Origin: Chitinophagales bacterium | GTDB lineage: Bacteria; Bacteroidota; Bacteroidia; Chitinophagales; Chitinophagaceae | Length of the DNA stretch: 64,000 nucleotides | Assembly: GCA_017303395.1 (NCBI GenBank) | Contig: JAFLBN010000002.1 | Coordinates: 186,001 to 250,000, forward strand | Direction: 5' to 3' | Part shown: positions 8,646-16,539 of the stretch, one piece after another | Position numbering within the stretch: position 1 is the stretch's first letter | Layout: every line of letters begins with the position of its first letter | The notes under the pieces: model-generated | Told to the model about the DNA's origin: nothing | Seen by the model: only the letters and a program-made list of their open reading frames with translations | The model's database searches: none | Translations under genes and position numbers: made by a program

Positions 8646-8896
8646 TACGCCGTCTGATTGCGCCTGATGAAAAGCTCGGTGTATTTACTGCACAGGTTTC
8701 GGATATCGGTCTTCATATTATCAGTGTTCGTTCGGGCACCGGCCACAAACTGCTGCGCATGTTCTTCAAGCTGATTCATCAAAGCATCTAAATGTGCTTT
8801 GTAGGCCTCGTCATTATGCAAGGCTGCACAATGATCGTCTACCAATCTTTTGGCAATGTTGCGGAAACGCTCCAACTGATTTTGATAGTTTTTCAT
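8642..8896 (-). CDS. Small alpha-helical protein, 84 aa
   Basis: A short, charged, His/Asn/Gln-rich protein (MKNYQNQLERF...) predicted to be almost wholly helical, perhaps a two-helix hairpin; no membrane segment or signal peptide. It carries two cysteines (residues 23 and 69). No family is recognised. The frame ends within the convergent lipoprotein gene, 4 bases overlapping. Codon use and an ATG preceded by A/T-rich sequence make a real gene likely, though it could be spurious. Confidence 0.55.
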   Translation of the reverse strand: MKNYQNQLERFRNIAKRLVDDHCAALHNDEAYKAHLDALMNQLEEHAQQFVAGARTNTDNMKTDIRNLCSKYTELFIRRNQTAY

Positions 8897-9096
8897 AATG
8901 GATAAACTTGACAGTTAACCTATAGCATAACATGTTAATGTAATACTTCACAAAAACGTATTCAACCTTCTGTCTAGTAAATAGCCCCGTAGTCTGTACC
9001 TCTTAGTACACTTCAATTATACCAATCGCCTGCATTGTGATGTATGTAAATATATGATAAATTAAAAATAAAAACAAAGTTTTCAGACTGATTTTT

Positions 9097-9112
9097 TATA
9101 CCTCAGGGTATA
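9097..9112. promoter_or_regulatory. Inverted repeat in the histidine kinase promoter, candidate operator
   Basis: TATACC-TCAG-GGTATA, two perfect 6-base half-sites around 4 bases, centred about 20 bases upstream of the -7 box at 9121. The position between the -33 and -7 regions would suit a repressor or activator; the binding protein is unknown. Confidence 0.4.
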
Positions 9113-9120
9113 AATTTAAT

Positions 9121-9128
9121 TAGATTTG
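9121..9128 (+). promoter_or_regulatory. -7 promoter box of the histidine kinase gene
   Basis: TAGATTTG matches TAnnTTTG, 23 bases before the ATG at 9152. No clear -33 TTTG is seen at the expected distance. Confidence 0.6.
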
Positions 9129-9151
9129 TAGGTACAATTTCCTCCTCTCTT

Positions 9152-11074
9152 ATGCAATTATTCAGGCAACTGATATTAGCTTTAGCTTTTATACATATTG
9201 GTATTTTTAACCTACATGCGGCAGACAACGATTCGCTGTTAGCTGAAATTGCAAAAGCTAAAAATAATACTTCCCTTCAGGCAGAATTGTACTGCCGACT
9301 TGGCTATTACTATCTTGGTAAAAATGGGGATAGCGCTATTTATTACGGCCGAGTGGCTCAGCAAATAGCACATAAGAACAAGCTTTGGAAAGAACTGTCT
9401 AAAGCATATATATGCCTCACATATGCACTTGATAATCATGGAGATTTAGATGCTGCCTTAATTACTGCTGATAGCGGTTTGTATTATGCTAACATATCAA
9501 AAACTTACACTACTCAGTTTCATTCGGAGCTTATGTTAGGCTCCATATATCGCAGAAAAGCTAATTTCAACAAAGCGGTAATTCACACAATGAATGCCTT
9601 AAAAATAGCCGAAGCCAACAAAGATGATATGCTTGCCAGTAATGCATATAATAATCTTGGCATTATACACACCACTCTGCGCGAAATAGACAACGCTGAA
9701 GGTTTTCATCTAAAGGCCTTGGCACTGCGTAAGAAGATTAATACCCCACAACTTATATCTCAATCGCTAAATAATCTGGGAATCCTCAACAGAGAACGTG
9801 GTAATATTGACCAGGCACTCTCCTACTACAACCAAGCACTGACAATTGCGGCTTCACAAAAAGACACACAAAGTATAGCCTTCCTCTACAATGATATTGG
9901 TGCCGCATACTCAAAAAAGGGAGATGTAGTAAATGGCGAAAAGTACCTGAAGGCATCAATAGATATACGCGAACGCATCAAAGAATATAATGAATTAGCA
10001 TATACCTACAACTATCTTGGAGAGAACTACGAACGTAATAATGATCTGGGAAATGCCGAGCGCTACATTAAAAAAGCACTGGAAACAGCCAAACAAATAG
10101 CCAACAACAAACAAACCTACGAAGCCTTGGAGAGCCTTTCCGACTTCTATGCACGAAACAAGAAATACGATTCGGCATATATATATGCACACAAGTACTA
10201 TTTATTCAAAGACTCGTTGCGCAAAGATGAAAGCAGGCTGGTACAAGCAGAGCTGATTACTAAATATGAAACTGAAAAGAAAGAACAAACTATCAAAACC
10301 CAACAATTACAGATTGATAATCAACGGTATATATTGATAGGTACATTAGGAATAAGTGCCCTATTGCTACTCTTGGCTATCAATGCATATAGGCGCAGCA
10401 AGCTACAGCAGGCGGCAAAACTGCAAGCAGCCATTATCCAACAACAGGAAATAGCTACGAAGGGAGTTATAGAAGCTGAAGAGCGAGAACGCAAAAGAAT
10501 AGCTGCAGAGCTACATGATGGTATCGGTCAACTGATGAGTGCTGCGAAGATGAACTTGTCTGCTATAAGGTCAGAAATTGGTTTTGCAAGCCCTGAAAAT
10601 GAAAAGAATTATGATAAGGCACTTGGCTTAGTGGATGAAAGCTGTAGAGAAATTCGTAATGTATCTCACAACATTATGCCTAATGCATTATTAAAAAGCG
10701 GACTTAGCAATGCCATCAGAGAATTTCTGGATAAGATTGACAGCCGGGTGCTGAAAGTAAATCTGCATGCAGAGGGTATCAATGAACGTTTGGACTCTGA
10801 TGTAGAGACTGTACTTTATCGAGTTATCCAGGAATGTGTTAACAATGTCATTAAGCATGCCAAGGCAAGCAGGCTGGATATTGCTATCATAAAAGACAAG
10901 GATGGTATGAGTATAACAGTAGAAGATAATGGGGTTGGTTTCAATACCCAAAACATTACTAAGTTTGACGGTATAGGCCTCAAAAACATTCAAAACCGGA
11001 TACAATACCTGAAGGGAACCGTAGAATGGGATGCTGCAGAAGGACGTGGTACAATTGTGTCAATTCACATTTAA
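9152..11074 (+). CDS. TPR-containing sensor histidine kinase (HisKA_3 / NarL-partner type)
   Basis: 640 residues. Signal peptide at 1-24 (cleavage near HAA-DN), then a periplasmic array of about seven tetratricopeptide repeats (roughly 40-350; repeated A-Y-N-N-L-G motifs), a short coiled region, one membrane helix at about 393-412 (YILIGTLGISALLLLLAINAY region), a cytoplasmic coiled coil, the HisKA_3 dimerisation box with phosphoacceptor H455 in AAELHDGIGQ, and a HATPase with N-box from 561 (ECVNNVIKHAK), EDNGVGF and GIGLKNI. The family normally phosphorylates a LuxR/NarL-type regulator, but none is adjacent, so the partner is encoded elsewhere. The signal sensed by the TPRs is unknown; a protein or peptide ligand is plausible. 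Confidence 0.9.
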   Translation: MQLFRQLILALAFIHIGIFNLHAADNDSLLAEIAKAKNNTSLQAELYCRLGYYYLGKNGDSAIYYGRVAQQIAHKNKLWKELSKAYICLTYALDNHGDLDAALITADSGLYYANISKTYTTQFHSELMLGSIYRRKANFNKAVIHTMNALKIAEANKDDMLASNAYNNLGIIHTTLREIDNAEGFHLKALALRKKINTPQLISQSLNNLGILNRERGNIDQALSYYNQALTIAASQKDTQSIAFLYNDIGAAYSKKGDVVNGEKYLKASIDIRERIKEYNELAYTYNYLGENYERNNDLGNAERYIKKALETAKQIANNKQTYEALESLSDFYARNKKYDSAYIYAHKYYLFKDSLRKDESRLVQAELITKYETEKKEQTIKTQQLQIDNQRYILIGTLGISALLLLLAINAYRRSKLQQAAKLQAAIIQQQEIATKGVIEAEERERKRIAAELHDGIGQLMSAAKMNLSAIRSEIGFASPENEKNYDKALGLVDESCREIRNVSHNIMPNALLKSGLSNAIREFLDKIDSRVLKVNLHAEGINERLDSDVETVLYRVIQECVNNVIKHAKASRLDIAIIKDKDGMSITVEDNGVGFNTQNITKFDGIGLKNIQNRIQYLKGTVEWDAAEGRGTIVSIHI

Positions 11075-11163
11075 TTTTTATTATAAAACACTGATTTTGA
11101 ATACTATAATATACAACAACTAAATAAAATAAACACATGCTGTCACACTGTCATGTGATGTAT

Positions 11164-12237
11164 TTAAAACAGTGGCAACTGACCGTTTTTAATCCTTCTG
11201 AAGTCATTAGTATTCAATTTGTTAGGCGTTTCATTTAAACCATATTTCCTGCAATATAGCTTGAATTGGTCGCTAACCAGCTCTGCTATACGGCCATCGC
11301 CCGTCATACGGTTGCCAAAGCGGCTATCGTTTACCTGCCCTTCATGGCAATCGCTTATCAGGTTCCATACTTTTTCAGCCCTGTCGGGGAAAGACTTATA
11401 TAACCAATCTTTGAATATAGGCCCGATGGCTCCGTTCAACCTTACCATGGTGTACCCTGCCCATTTTGCCCCTGCCCCGGCAGCAGCCTTGAGTACGGCA
11501 GGCATATGGGTATCATTCAGCCCGGGTATGATGGGTGCATTCATGATACCAACCGGTATTTTAGCGGCTGCCAGTGTTTCTACAATCTTCAGCCTGCTGC
11601 GATAGGATGCAGTTCTTGGTTCCAAAACACGGCGCAGGTCTTCATCTAGCGATGTGATGGACGTGTACACTTTAACCAGATTGTGTTTGTGCAATTCCTC
11701 CAAAAGGTCCAAATCTCTCAAAACAAGGGCATTTTTGGTGATAATACCCACCGGATTGCGATATTCAAGGCATATTTCCAGCAATTTGCGAGTTATCCGC
11801 ATTTTCCTTTCTATGGGCTGGTAGCAGTCTGTATTGCCTGAAAGGGATATTACTGCCGGTTCCCAGTTCTTGTTATCAAACAGCTTTTTGAGCAATGCGG
11901 GTGCATTTCTCTTTACCACAATACGGCTTTCAAAATCTACCCCTGCACTATAGCCCCAATACTCGTGGCTGTTGCGGGCATAGCAATAGATGCAGCCATG
12001 CTCGCACCCCTGGTAGGGATTGGCACTGAACAGCATACCAACATCCGGACTGGTTACTTTATTCACCAGCGTCTTGCTGTCGTCATATATATATTCAGTT
12101 TTTCGCTCTTCGTGCTCCCATTCGTCTATAGCCTCCGGATGTTCCAGCACATATTCCCCTTTCAGAAATTTGTTTTTCGGGTTGTACTGTGCCCCCCTGC
12201 CTTTGGTAAACTGGTCTGTTGCATGTTGTGTTATCAT
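11164..12237 (-). CDS. Radical SAM protein of the PA0069 / SplB-like family
   Basis: 357 residues with the [4Fe-4S] cluster motif C78-x3-C82-x2-C85 (CEHGCIYCYA), which is the CxxxCxxC arrangement of radical SAM enzymes; the spacing around NPYQGC is typical of the PA0069 subgroup related to spore photoproduct lyase. The chemistry of this subgroup is not established. It is encoded directly downstream of the Y-family polymerase on the same strand (122-base gap), so a link to DNA damage is an inference from context. The start ATG at 12237 is preceded by a purine-rich AGGGGAAGGG, an unusually good ribosome-binding-like stretch for this genome. Confidence 0.9.
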   Translation of the reverse strand: MITQHATDQFTKGRGAQYNPKNKFLKGEYVLEHPEAIDEWEHEERKTEYIYDDSKTLVNKVTSPDVGMLFSANPYQGCEHGCIYCYARNSHEYWGYSAGVDFESRIVVKRNAPALLKKLFDNKNWEPAVISLSGNTDCYQPIERKMRITRKLLEICLEYRNPVGIITKNALVLRDLDLLEELHKHNLVKVYTSITSLDEDLRRVLEPRTASYRSRLKIVETLAAAKIPVGIMNAPIIPGLNDTHMPAVLKAAAGAGAKWAGYTMVRLNGAIGPIFKDWLYKSFPDRAEKVWNLISDCHEGQVNDSRFGNRMTGDGRIAELVSDQFKLYCRKYGLNETPNKLNTNDFRRIKNGQLPLF

Positions 12238-12309
12238 AACCCTTCCCCTGTTTTATATGTACATTTTTGTATTTTGTTGCAGTTTGTTGCCGAATTCATG
12301 ATGTTTTTT

Positions 12310-12323
12310 CATTTGTTTCGGCG
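12310..12323. repeat. Short direct repeat shared with the polymerase gene 3' end
   Basis: CATTTGTTTCGGCG here and again at exactly 12510-12523, 200 bases away; the similarity continues imperfectly on both sides (about 12271-12345 against 12471-12537). The downstream copy lies inside the polymerase coding region, the other in the gap before the radical SAM gene, where its translation in another frame (AKAPKQMKK) mirrors AKTPKQMEA of the polymerase tail. It looks like a decayed tandem duplication. Confidence 0.55.
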
Positions 12324-12359
12324 CTTTCGCTACGCTCAGGTGCCATCTTTCCCACCTGC

Positions 12360-13925
12360 TTATTTTGTTGCCGCCACGTAAGTAAATGCATCTTCATTTA
12401 CCATATCTATACCCTCCCACTCGTTGCTGCTCATCTCGTAGTAATTGACATCTTCTTTAACCGCAGATTTATTTTGTTTCGTTTTGTTTCCGTTTTCACT
12501 CCCCGCTTCCATTTGTTTCGGCGTTTTTGCTGCCATCACTTTTTCTTTTTTCTTTGCCAGCTCTTTGGCCTCTTTGGGCGATAGTTTGTTTTTATCCGCT
12601 TCCGGGCTATCGTCTTCCAGCAGGTATTGGTTGGTACTGCGGTCTGTTACCCCGTCTGCTATGTACAGATCCTTTACCGAACCGAAACCTATGGCGTCCC
12701 TCATTTCGTGTGGCTGCACAGTCTCTGATGCTTTACGAACTATATTTTTATTGTATTTATCTTTTATGTCATACAGAACCGCGCGTGCCTTATCATGGTT
12801 TATCTTATTATCAAAAAGACCATATTGTATGCGCTCCCCTTTTACAAAATTGGATATAGAAATACCCATACCTTGTACACTGGTATTGAATAATTTATAC
12901 TTTCTTTCTTCTTCAAATGCTTCAATCTTTTGTCTGATGTATTGGCGCATTTCCAATGCATCCTGTGTGGGCTGATTCAGGTGGATTTTGGTATCCCAGC
13001 CGGGCATGCCATGGTAGCGTATATAGAAATAGATATCCTTACAAAAGGCTTTTTGCTTTACCATGCGCTGCTCCAGACGAGTGCACAGGGAGATAAAAAG
13101 CGACTCCAGTGCCTGCGGGTTTTCACGCTGCTGACGGGAAACGGTGCGGGTGGCACTCATCCCCTTGTAGTCGTTCTGGTAGATATCGGTCTCCATAAAG
13201 TTGAGCCTGCGATGCCAGTAATTGCCCACGATGCCGCCAAATGCTTTCCGAAGCAGCGCATCAGAACTATGGCGCATCTGCAACGGGTTCTTAATACCTA
13301 TCATCTGCAGGCGTTTTTCGTTGGCTTTGGCAATACCCGGCAGGTCGGTCAGTTGCATCTTGGCCAGGTAGCCATCTATGTTTTCGGGGGTGATGCGGAC
13401 AAGTCCATCGGGTTTTTCTATTTCTGTGGCCAGCTTGGCAAGGAAGGCATTGGGAGCTATGCCGATGCTGCATTTTACAAAATGCCCGCAGGACTTGGCA
13501 AGGTCTGCTTTTATCCTGCGGGCCAGCTCCATGGGGTCAGGGTATATATAATGATAGCTGGTAAGGTTCATTACCGCCTCGTCTATACTACGTGCTATGA
13601 CATCGCTGCAATAACTATTGAGCACAGCCATAATCTTCATATGATACTGTCTGTATATATAAGGGCGTGCCAGTACGGGTATCATTTCGGGGCACAGGGC
13701 GCGGCAGTCTGGCAGTCGCATACCTGTCTTAACACCAAAACGCTTGGCCTCTACCGACGGGGCTATGACACAGGCATATTCGCTGGGATGCGTGATGACG
13801 CCAATGGGCTTGCCCCTGAGTGCCTCGTTTTCCTGCTGCTCGCAACTGGCAAAAAAGCTGTTCATATCCACATACATAGCCAATGAATGCGGGTTGTAAG
13901 CCATCGAATTCTGTGAAATACGCAT
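12360..13925 (-). CDS. Y-family (UmuC/DinB-like) translesion DNA polymerase
   Basis: 521 residues. Palm/finger catalytic residues are visible: D20 in YVDMNSFFASCE (F25 at the steric-gate position) and D115-E116 in ARSIDEAVMN. The DMNSFFASCE motif is closer to UmuC (D-x-N-x-F-x-A-S-C-E) than to DinB. A helix-hairpin-helix region follows (LTDLPGIAKANEKRL, about 195-210), then the little-finger domain, and a Lys/Glu-rich low-complexity tail of about 80 residues. It bypasses damaged template bases, usually under SOS-like control. No umuD, imuA or dnaE2 gene is near. The start may also be M8. Repeated TGTACA-like elements lie just upstream. Confidence 0.9.
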   Translation of the reverse strand: MRISQNSMAYNPHSLAMYVDMNSFFASCEQQENEALRGKPIGVITHPSEYACVIAPSVEAKRFGVKTGMRLPDCRALCPEMIPVLARPYIYRQYHMKIMAVLNSYCSDVIARSIDEAVMNLTSYHYIYPDPMELARRIKADLAKSCGHFVKCSIGIAPNAFLAKLATEIEKPDGLVRITPENIDGYLAKMQLTDLPGIAKANEKRLQMIGIKNPLQMRHSSDALLRKAFGGIVGNYWHRRLNFMETDIYQNDYKGMSATRTVSRQQRENPQALESLFISLCTRLEQRMVKQKAFCKDIYFYIRYHGMPGWDTKIHLNQPTQDALEMRQYIRQKIEAFEEERKYKLFNTSVQGMGISISNFVKGERIQYGLFDNKINHDKARAVLYDIKDKYNKNIVRKASETVQPHEMRDAIGFGSVKDLYIADGVTDRSTNQYLLEDDSPEADKNKLSPKEAKELAKKKEKVMAAKTPKQMEAGSENGNKTKQNKSAVKEDVNYYEMSSNEWEGIDMVNEDAFTYVAATK

Positions 13926-13927
13926 TG

Positions 13928-13974
13928 TGTACAGTATTGCTTGTTTGTACAGGCAATTTATACATTTTTATACA
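13928..13974 (-). promoter_or_regulatory. Cluster of TGTACA/TATACA repeats upstream of the polymerase gene
   Basis: TGTACAG occurs at 13928-13934 and 13946-13952 (18 bases apart), and TTTATACA at 13957-13964 and 13967-13974 (10 bases apart). All lie within 50 bases of the ATG at 13925, overlapping the expected promoter. TGTACA is itself a palindrome. These could be operator sites for a damage-responsive repressor; this is inference. Confidence 0.4.
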
Positions 13975-14002
13975 ATTGTGCAAATTAAAATATTCAAATG
14001 TG

Positions 14003-14037
14003 CATAAAATAAAAGAGCCTCAACATTATGTAGAGGC
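14003..14037 (-). terminator. Terminator of the caspase-like gene
   Basis: On the minus strand GCCTC / GAGGC (14037-14033 and 14021-14017) with a 11-base loop is followed by a T-rich tail (14016-14003), about 70 bases after the stop at 14106. The stem is modest. Confidence 0.5.
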
Positions 14038-14105
14038 ATTTGTAACCATTTTACAAATAAGGTCAAGTATTTCTAGGCTATATTAAAAATAAAGCAAACT
14101 CTTTT

Positions 14106-15497
14106 TTAGTCTGCATATGTTTTTGTTTTAATGTATTTTGAGGCTCCATATGCGTCAATCATACTTTCTACATCTTTTAATAGCCTATCGCCTTCGTGAA
14201 ATTCCATGTAAATAATTTTACCAGTTCTTTGAGATTCTTTTGCCAGATTATCAATAGACATATGTATCAAACTATGCATCATGACATATTTAGAAAATCT
14301 AATCGTATAATCAGGACATTTATCATCGATTATTAAATTGCCATCCTTTAATTTCATTAATGATGACATATCAATATTTAAAACACACAACTCTTTCAAG
14401 CCTAGATTTGTGAATTCAAACGTATAATAATTGAGCCCATTCTCTTCTTTCAATGAGTAGGTATAAAAATTACTAAACAGTTCTCTAAATTCTGCCGCAG
14501 TTTTTATACCGCCACCAGGAATAGTATTTTCTAATGGATTAAACAAGTCAAAAAAAGTTCCGTCATCTACAAGTAGAACTCTATTCTTGGATATTTCAAT
14601 AGCCTGATAACTTGCATTCCCTTTTCCCTTAGCAACTGTATTATCACAATGTTCTCGAACTAATCTGATAAATTCACCTATTATATTTTCCTTTGTACTC
14701 AAATACAAATTTAAAGTTTGGACTATTTCCTTCCAATCAAACTTAAATGGATCATTAATAACAAATCTCATGTAGAATAGCTCTTCATTAAAATTGTTAG
14801 CTATCGGGTAACTTCCAATACTTTTTATCTGCTGAAAAGGACTTTGCTTTAAATCTGGATTAGCCTTAAAAAAAATGTCAACCTTGCTGAATAATGAGTT
14901 CACATCTAGGTATCCATATGGATTATAGTTTCTAAGATCATGGATTGTACTTAGTAAAAAATGTGTAAACCTACCATTTTCCAATTCTTTTGTTTCCTTA
15001 GCAGTTTCATTGTCAGAACAAGCACATAGGATATAAAAACCTGTGGTCAATTTTGAACTGAGACTAAAAAAATGAGCAGATTTATCTGATTCGATATAAC
15101 CTTTACCAGAATAACAGCTATCAAATATCAAAATTTTTGTTTTAGGAACAAGTTCCTCGAGTTTGCTATTAATTTCGGATATACTAGTATCTCGATTTTT
15201 GAAAATTACACTTGTCTCTTTCGATCTTATCCCATGTCCAGAAAAGTAGAAAAAAATATCGTCTTCACCAGATTGAAATTCTTTTTTCAAATTACTAATT
15301 GCTTCACAAAATGTAGACCATGGATCGCTATTAGGCTTTCTTTTTGTGCTAGTAATAATTGTTACATTTTCGCTCTCTACATTACAAAAGTCGACAAATG
15401 TCTTAGCAATATCTTCCGCATCTTTTACACAAAAGCTTAAATCTTTACAGTCAGTATAATCATTTATTCCTATTAAAATTGAATATCTTTTTCCCAT
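14106..15497 (-). CDS. Caspase-like (C14) peptidase fused to a probable GHKL ATPase-like domain
   Basis: 463 residues. The N-terminal half (about 1-232) is a caspase/metacaspase fold: YSILIGINDY at 5-14, catalytic His88 in FYFSGHG and catalytic Cys128 in LIFDSCYSG. The C-terminal half (about 250-440) contains VREHCDNT (281-288) resembling the N-box of GHKL ATPases, VDDGTFFD (310-317) resembling the G1 box, and PGGGIKT (327-333) resembling a glycine-rich lid; this assignment is from motif reading only. Bacterial caspase-like proteins fused to sensor or ATPase domains are known to act as effectors of anti-phage defence and cell suicide, so an abortive-infection role is a reasonable inference. 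The gene is visibly AT-richer than its neighbours and lies 41 bases downstream of the broken DUF2971 gene on the same strand. Confidence 0.85.
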   Translation of the reverse strand: MGKRYSILIGINDYTDCKDLSFCVKDAEDIAKTFVDFCNVESENVTIITSTKRKPNSDPWSTFCEAISNLKKEFQSGEDDIFFYFSGHGIRSKETSVIFKNRDTSISEINSKLEELVPKTKILIFDSCYSGKGYIESDKSAHFFSLSSKLTTGFYILCACSDNETAKETKELENGRFTHFLLSTIHDLRNYNPYGYLDVNSLFSKVDIFFKANPDLKQSPFQQIKSIGSYPIANNFNEELFYMRFVINDPFKFDWKEIVQTLNLYLSTKENIIGEFIRLVREHCDNTVAKGKGNASYQAIEISKNRVLLVDDGTFFDLFNPLENTIPGGGIKTAAEFRELFSNFYTYSLKEENGLNYYTFEFTNLGLKELCVLNIDMSSLMKLKDGNLIIDDKCPDYTIRFSKYVMMHSLIHMSIDNLAKESQRTGKIIYMEFHEGDRLLKDVESMIDAYGASKYIKTKTYAD

Positions 15498-15538
15498 GTG
15501 ATACTTTTTATAGTTTATCGGATCTTACGGTATTTCAT

Positions 15539-16426
15539 TTATCGATATGAGGCTACAGACTTTTTTACTGTTACATTTCCCAAGCCTACAGTTTCTAAAA
15601 AAACAGCAATGGCAGTGAGATTTGAATTATTTTTGGGTCCTACATAGACTTCTTTAATTGGGTTTATTGTGCTTTTATTTGTGAAGTTTATATCTATATA
15701 AGGAACTGGCAAATTATCTGCCATTCGAAATTTCACTTCTTGTCCATCCACCATTTCTCCAAAGTAAAAACCACCGTTATCTACCAATTTAAAGAAGCCA
15801 TTGCTTGTTTCAAAATTTAAGAGGTGGAGTAACCTTATTTCCATTTCTTCCGAAAATGCAGGATTCTTAAATGCTGCCAGATCAACTGCTAATCTTGTAC
15901 AAGTATCAAAGAAATCAATGCCATATTTATTTTCATTTTCAATTTTATGAATTGCCATTAATATGGCAACAGTTTCATTGATTTGCTTTTTCTCGTCGTA
16001 CAAGACTTTTAGAGCTCTTACTGGTAATTGCGTGATATCTTTCGCATTAAAACCAATACAATATCCATAACCATCATTTGCATAAGCTCGCCATTAACTT
16101 AAAACGTCCGGCTTAAGAGAAAAACAACTTGCAAGAATATTTATCCGTAGTCCTGTTTCCCTTATTATTGCATCCACTTTATTTAAAAACTCTTTGTCTA
16201 CTCTATTACAAATTTCGTTAGCAGCTTTTTCCCAAATAGAATACCCCCAATGAATTTCAAGAAAATCATTCATGGAAAAGAGATCACTTAGTCTTATTGT
16301 TTTGTGCGTACAAATTGCATAGAATACATCGGGATTACAATAATGATAAACCAGTCTATTAGATGCAGGTTTAAACTCTCTAGAAATCAGCATTATATAA
16401 ATTAAAATAATATCTTTTAAAAGCAA
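15539..16426 (-). pseudogene. DUF2971 protein gene interrupted by one in-frame stop
   Basis: Two open segments, 16426-16094 and 16003-15539, lie in the same frame (423 bases between their starts, 141 codons). Reading through, the product would be about 295 residues with the DUF2971 layout: YHYCNPDVF near the N-terminus, LSDLFSMNDFLE, then CFSLKPDVLS-stop-WRAYANDGYGYCIGF. Family members carry glutamine where the stop TAA (16096-16094) stands, so a single C-to-T change of CAA explains it. The rest of the frame is intact, suggesting a very recent mutation, a sequencing error, or readthrough. The start may be the second methionine (MLISREF, 16393). DUF2971 is frequently met in defence-like neighbourhoods; its activity is unknown to me. 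It precedes the caspase gene and probably shares its transcript. Confidence 0.85.
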
Positions 16427-16490
16427 AATATCAAATTTATATAATTATAGTGAAGTCCTATGTCTAAACTTAGATAAAGAATAAAAAAAC

Positions 16491-16520
16491 AAAAAGCCCC
16501 GCAAAATGCGGGGCTTTTTT
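16491..16520. terminator. Strong bidirectional terminator
   Basis: AAAAAGCCCCGCA / TGCGGGGCTTTTTT with a 3-base loop, 20 bases past the stop of the ABC-F gene; A- and T-runs make it usable from both sides. It also bounds the AT-rich caspase island. Confidence 0.9.
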
Positions 16521-16539
16521 AATTATCTAAACTAAGACA

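Noticed and set aside
12930..13886. A 318-codon open frame on the plus strand
   Set aside because: Antisense to the Y-family polymerase, whose catalytic motifs are clear; composition is that of a shadow frame.
15539..16003. A separate 154-aa gene starting MYDEKKQ
   Set aside because: It is in the same frame as the upstream DUF2971 segment and continues its family motif, so it is treated as the 3' part of one interrupted gene.
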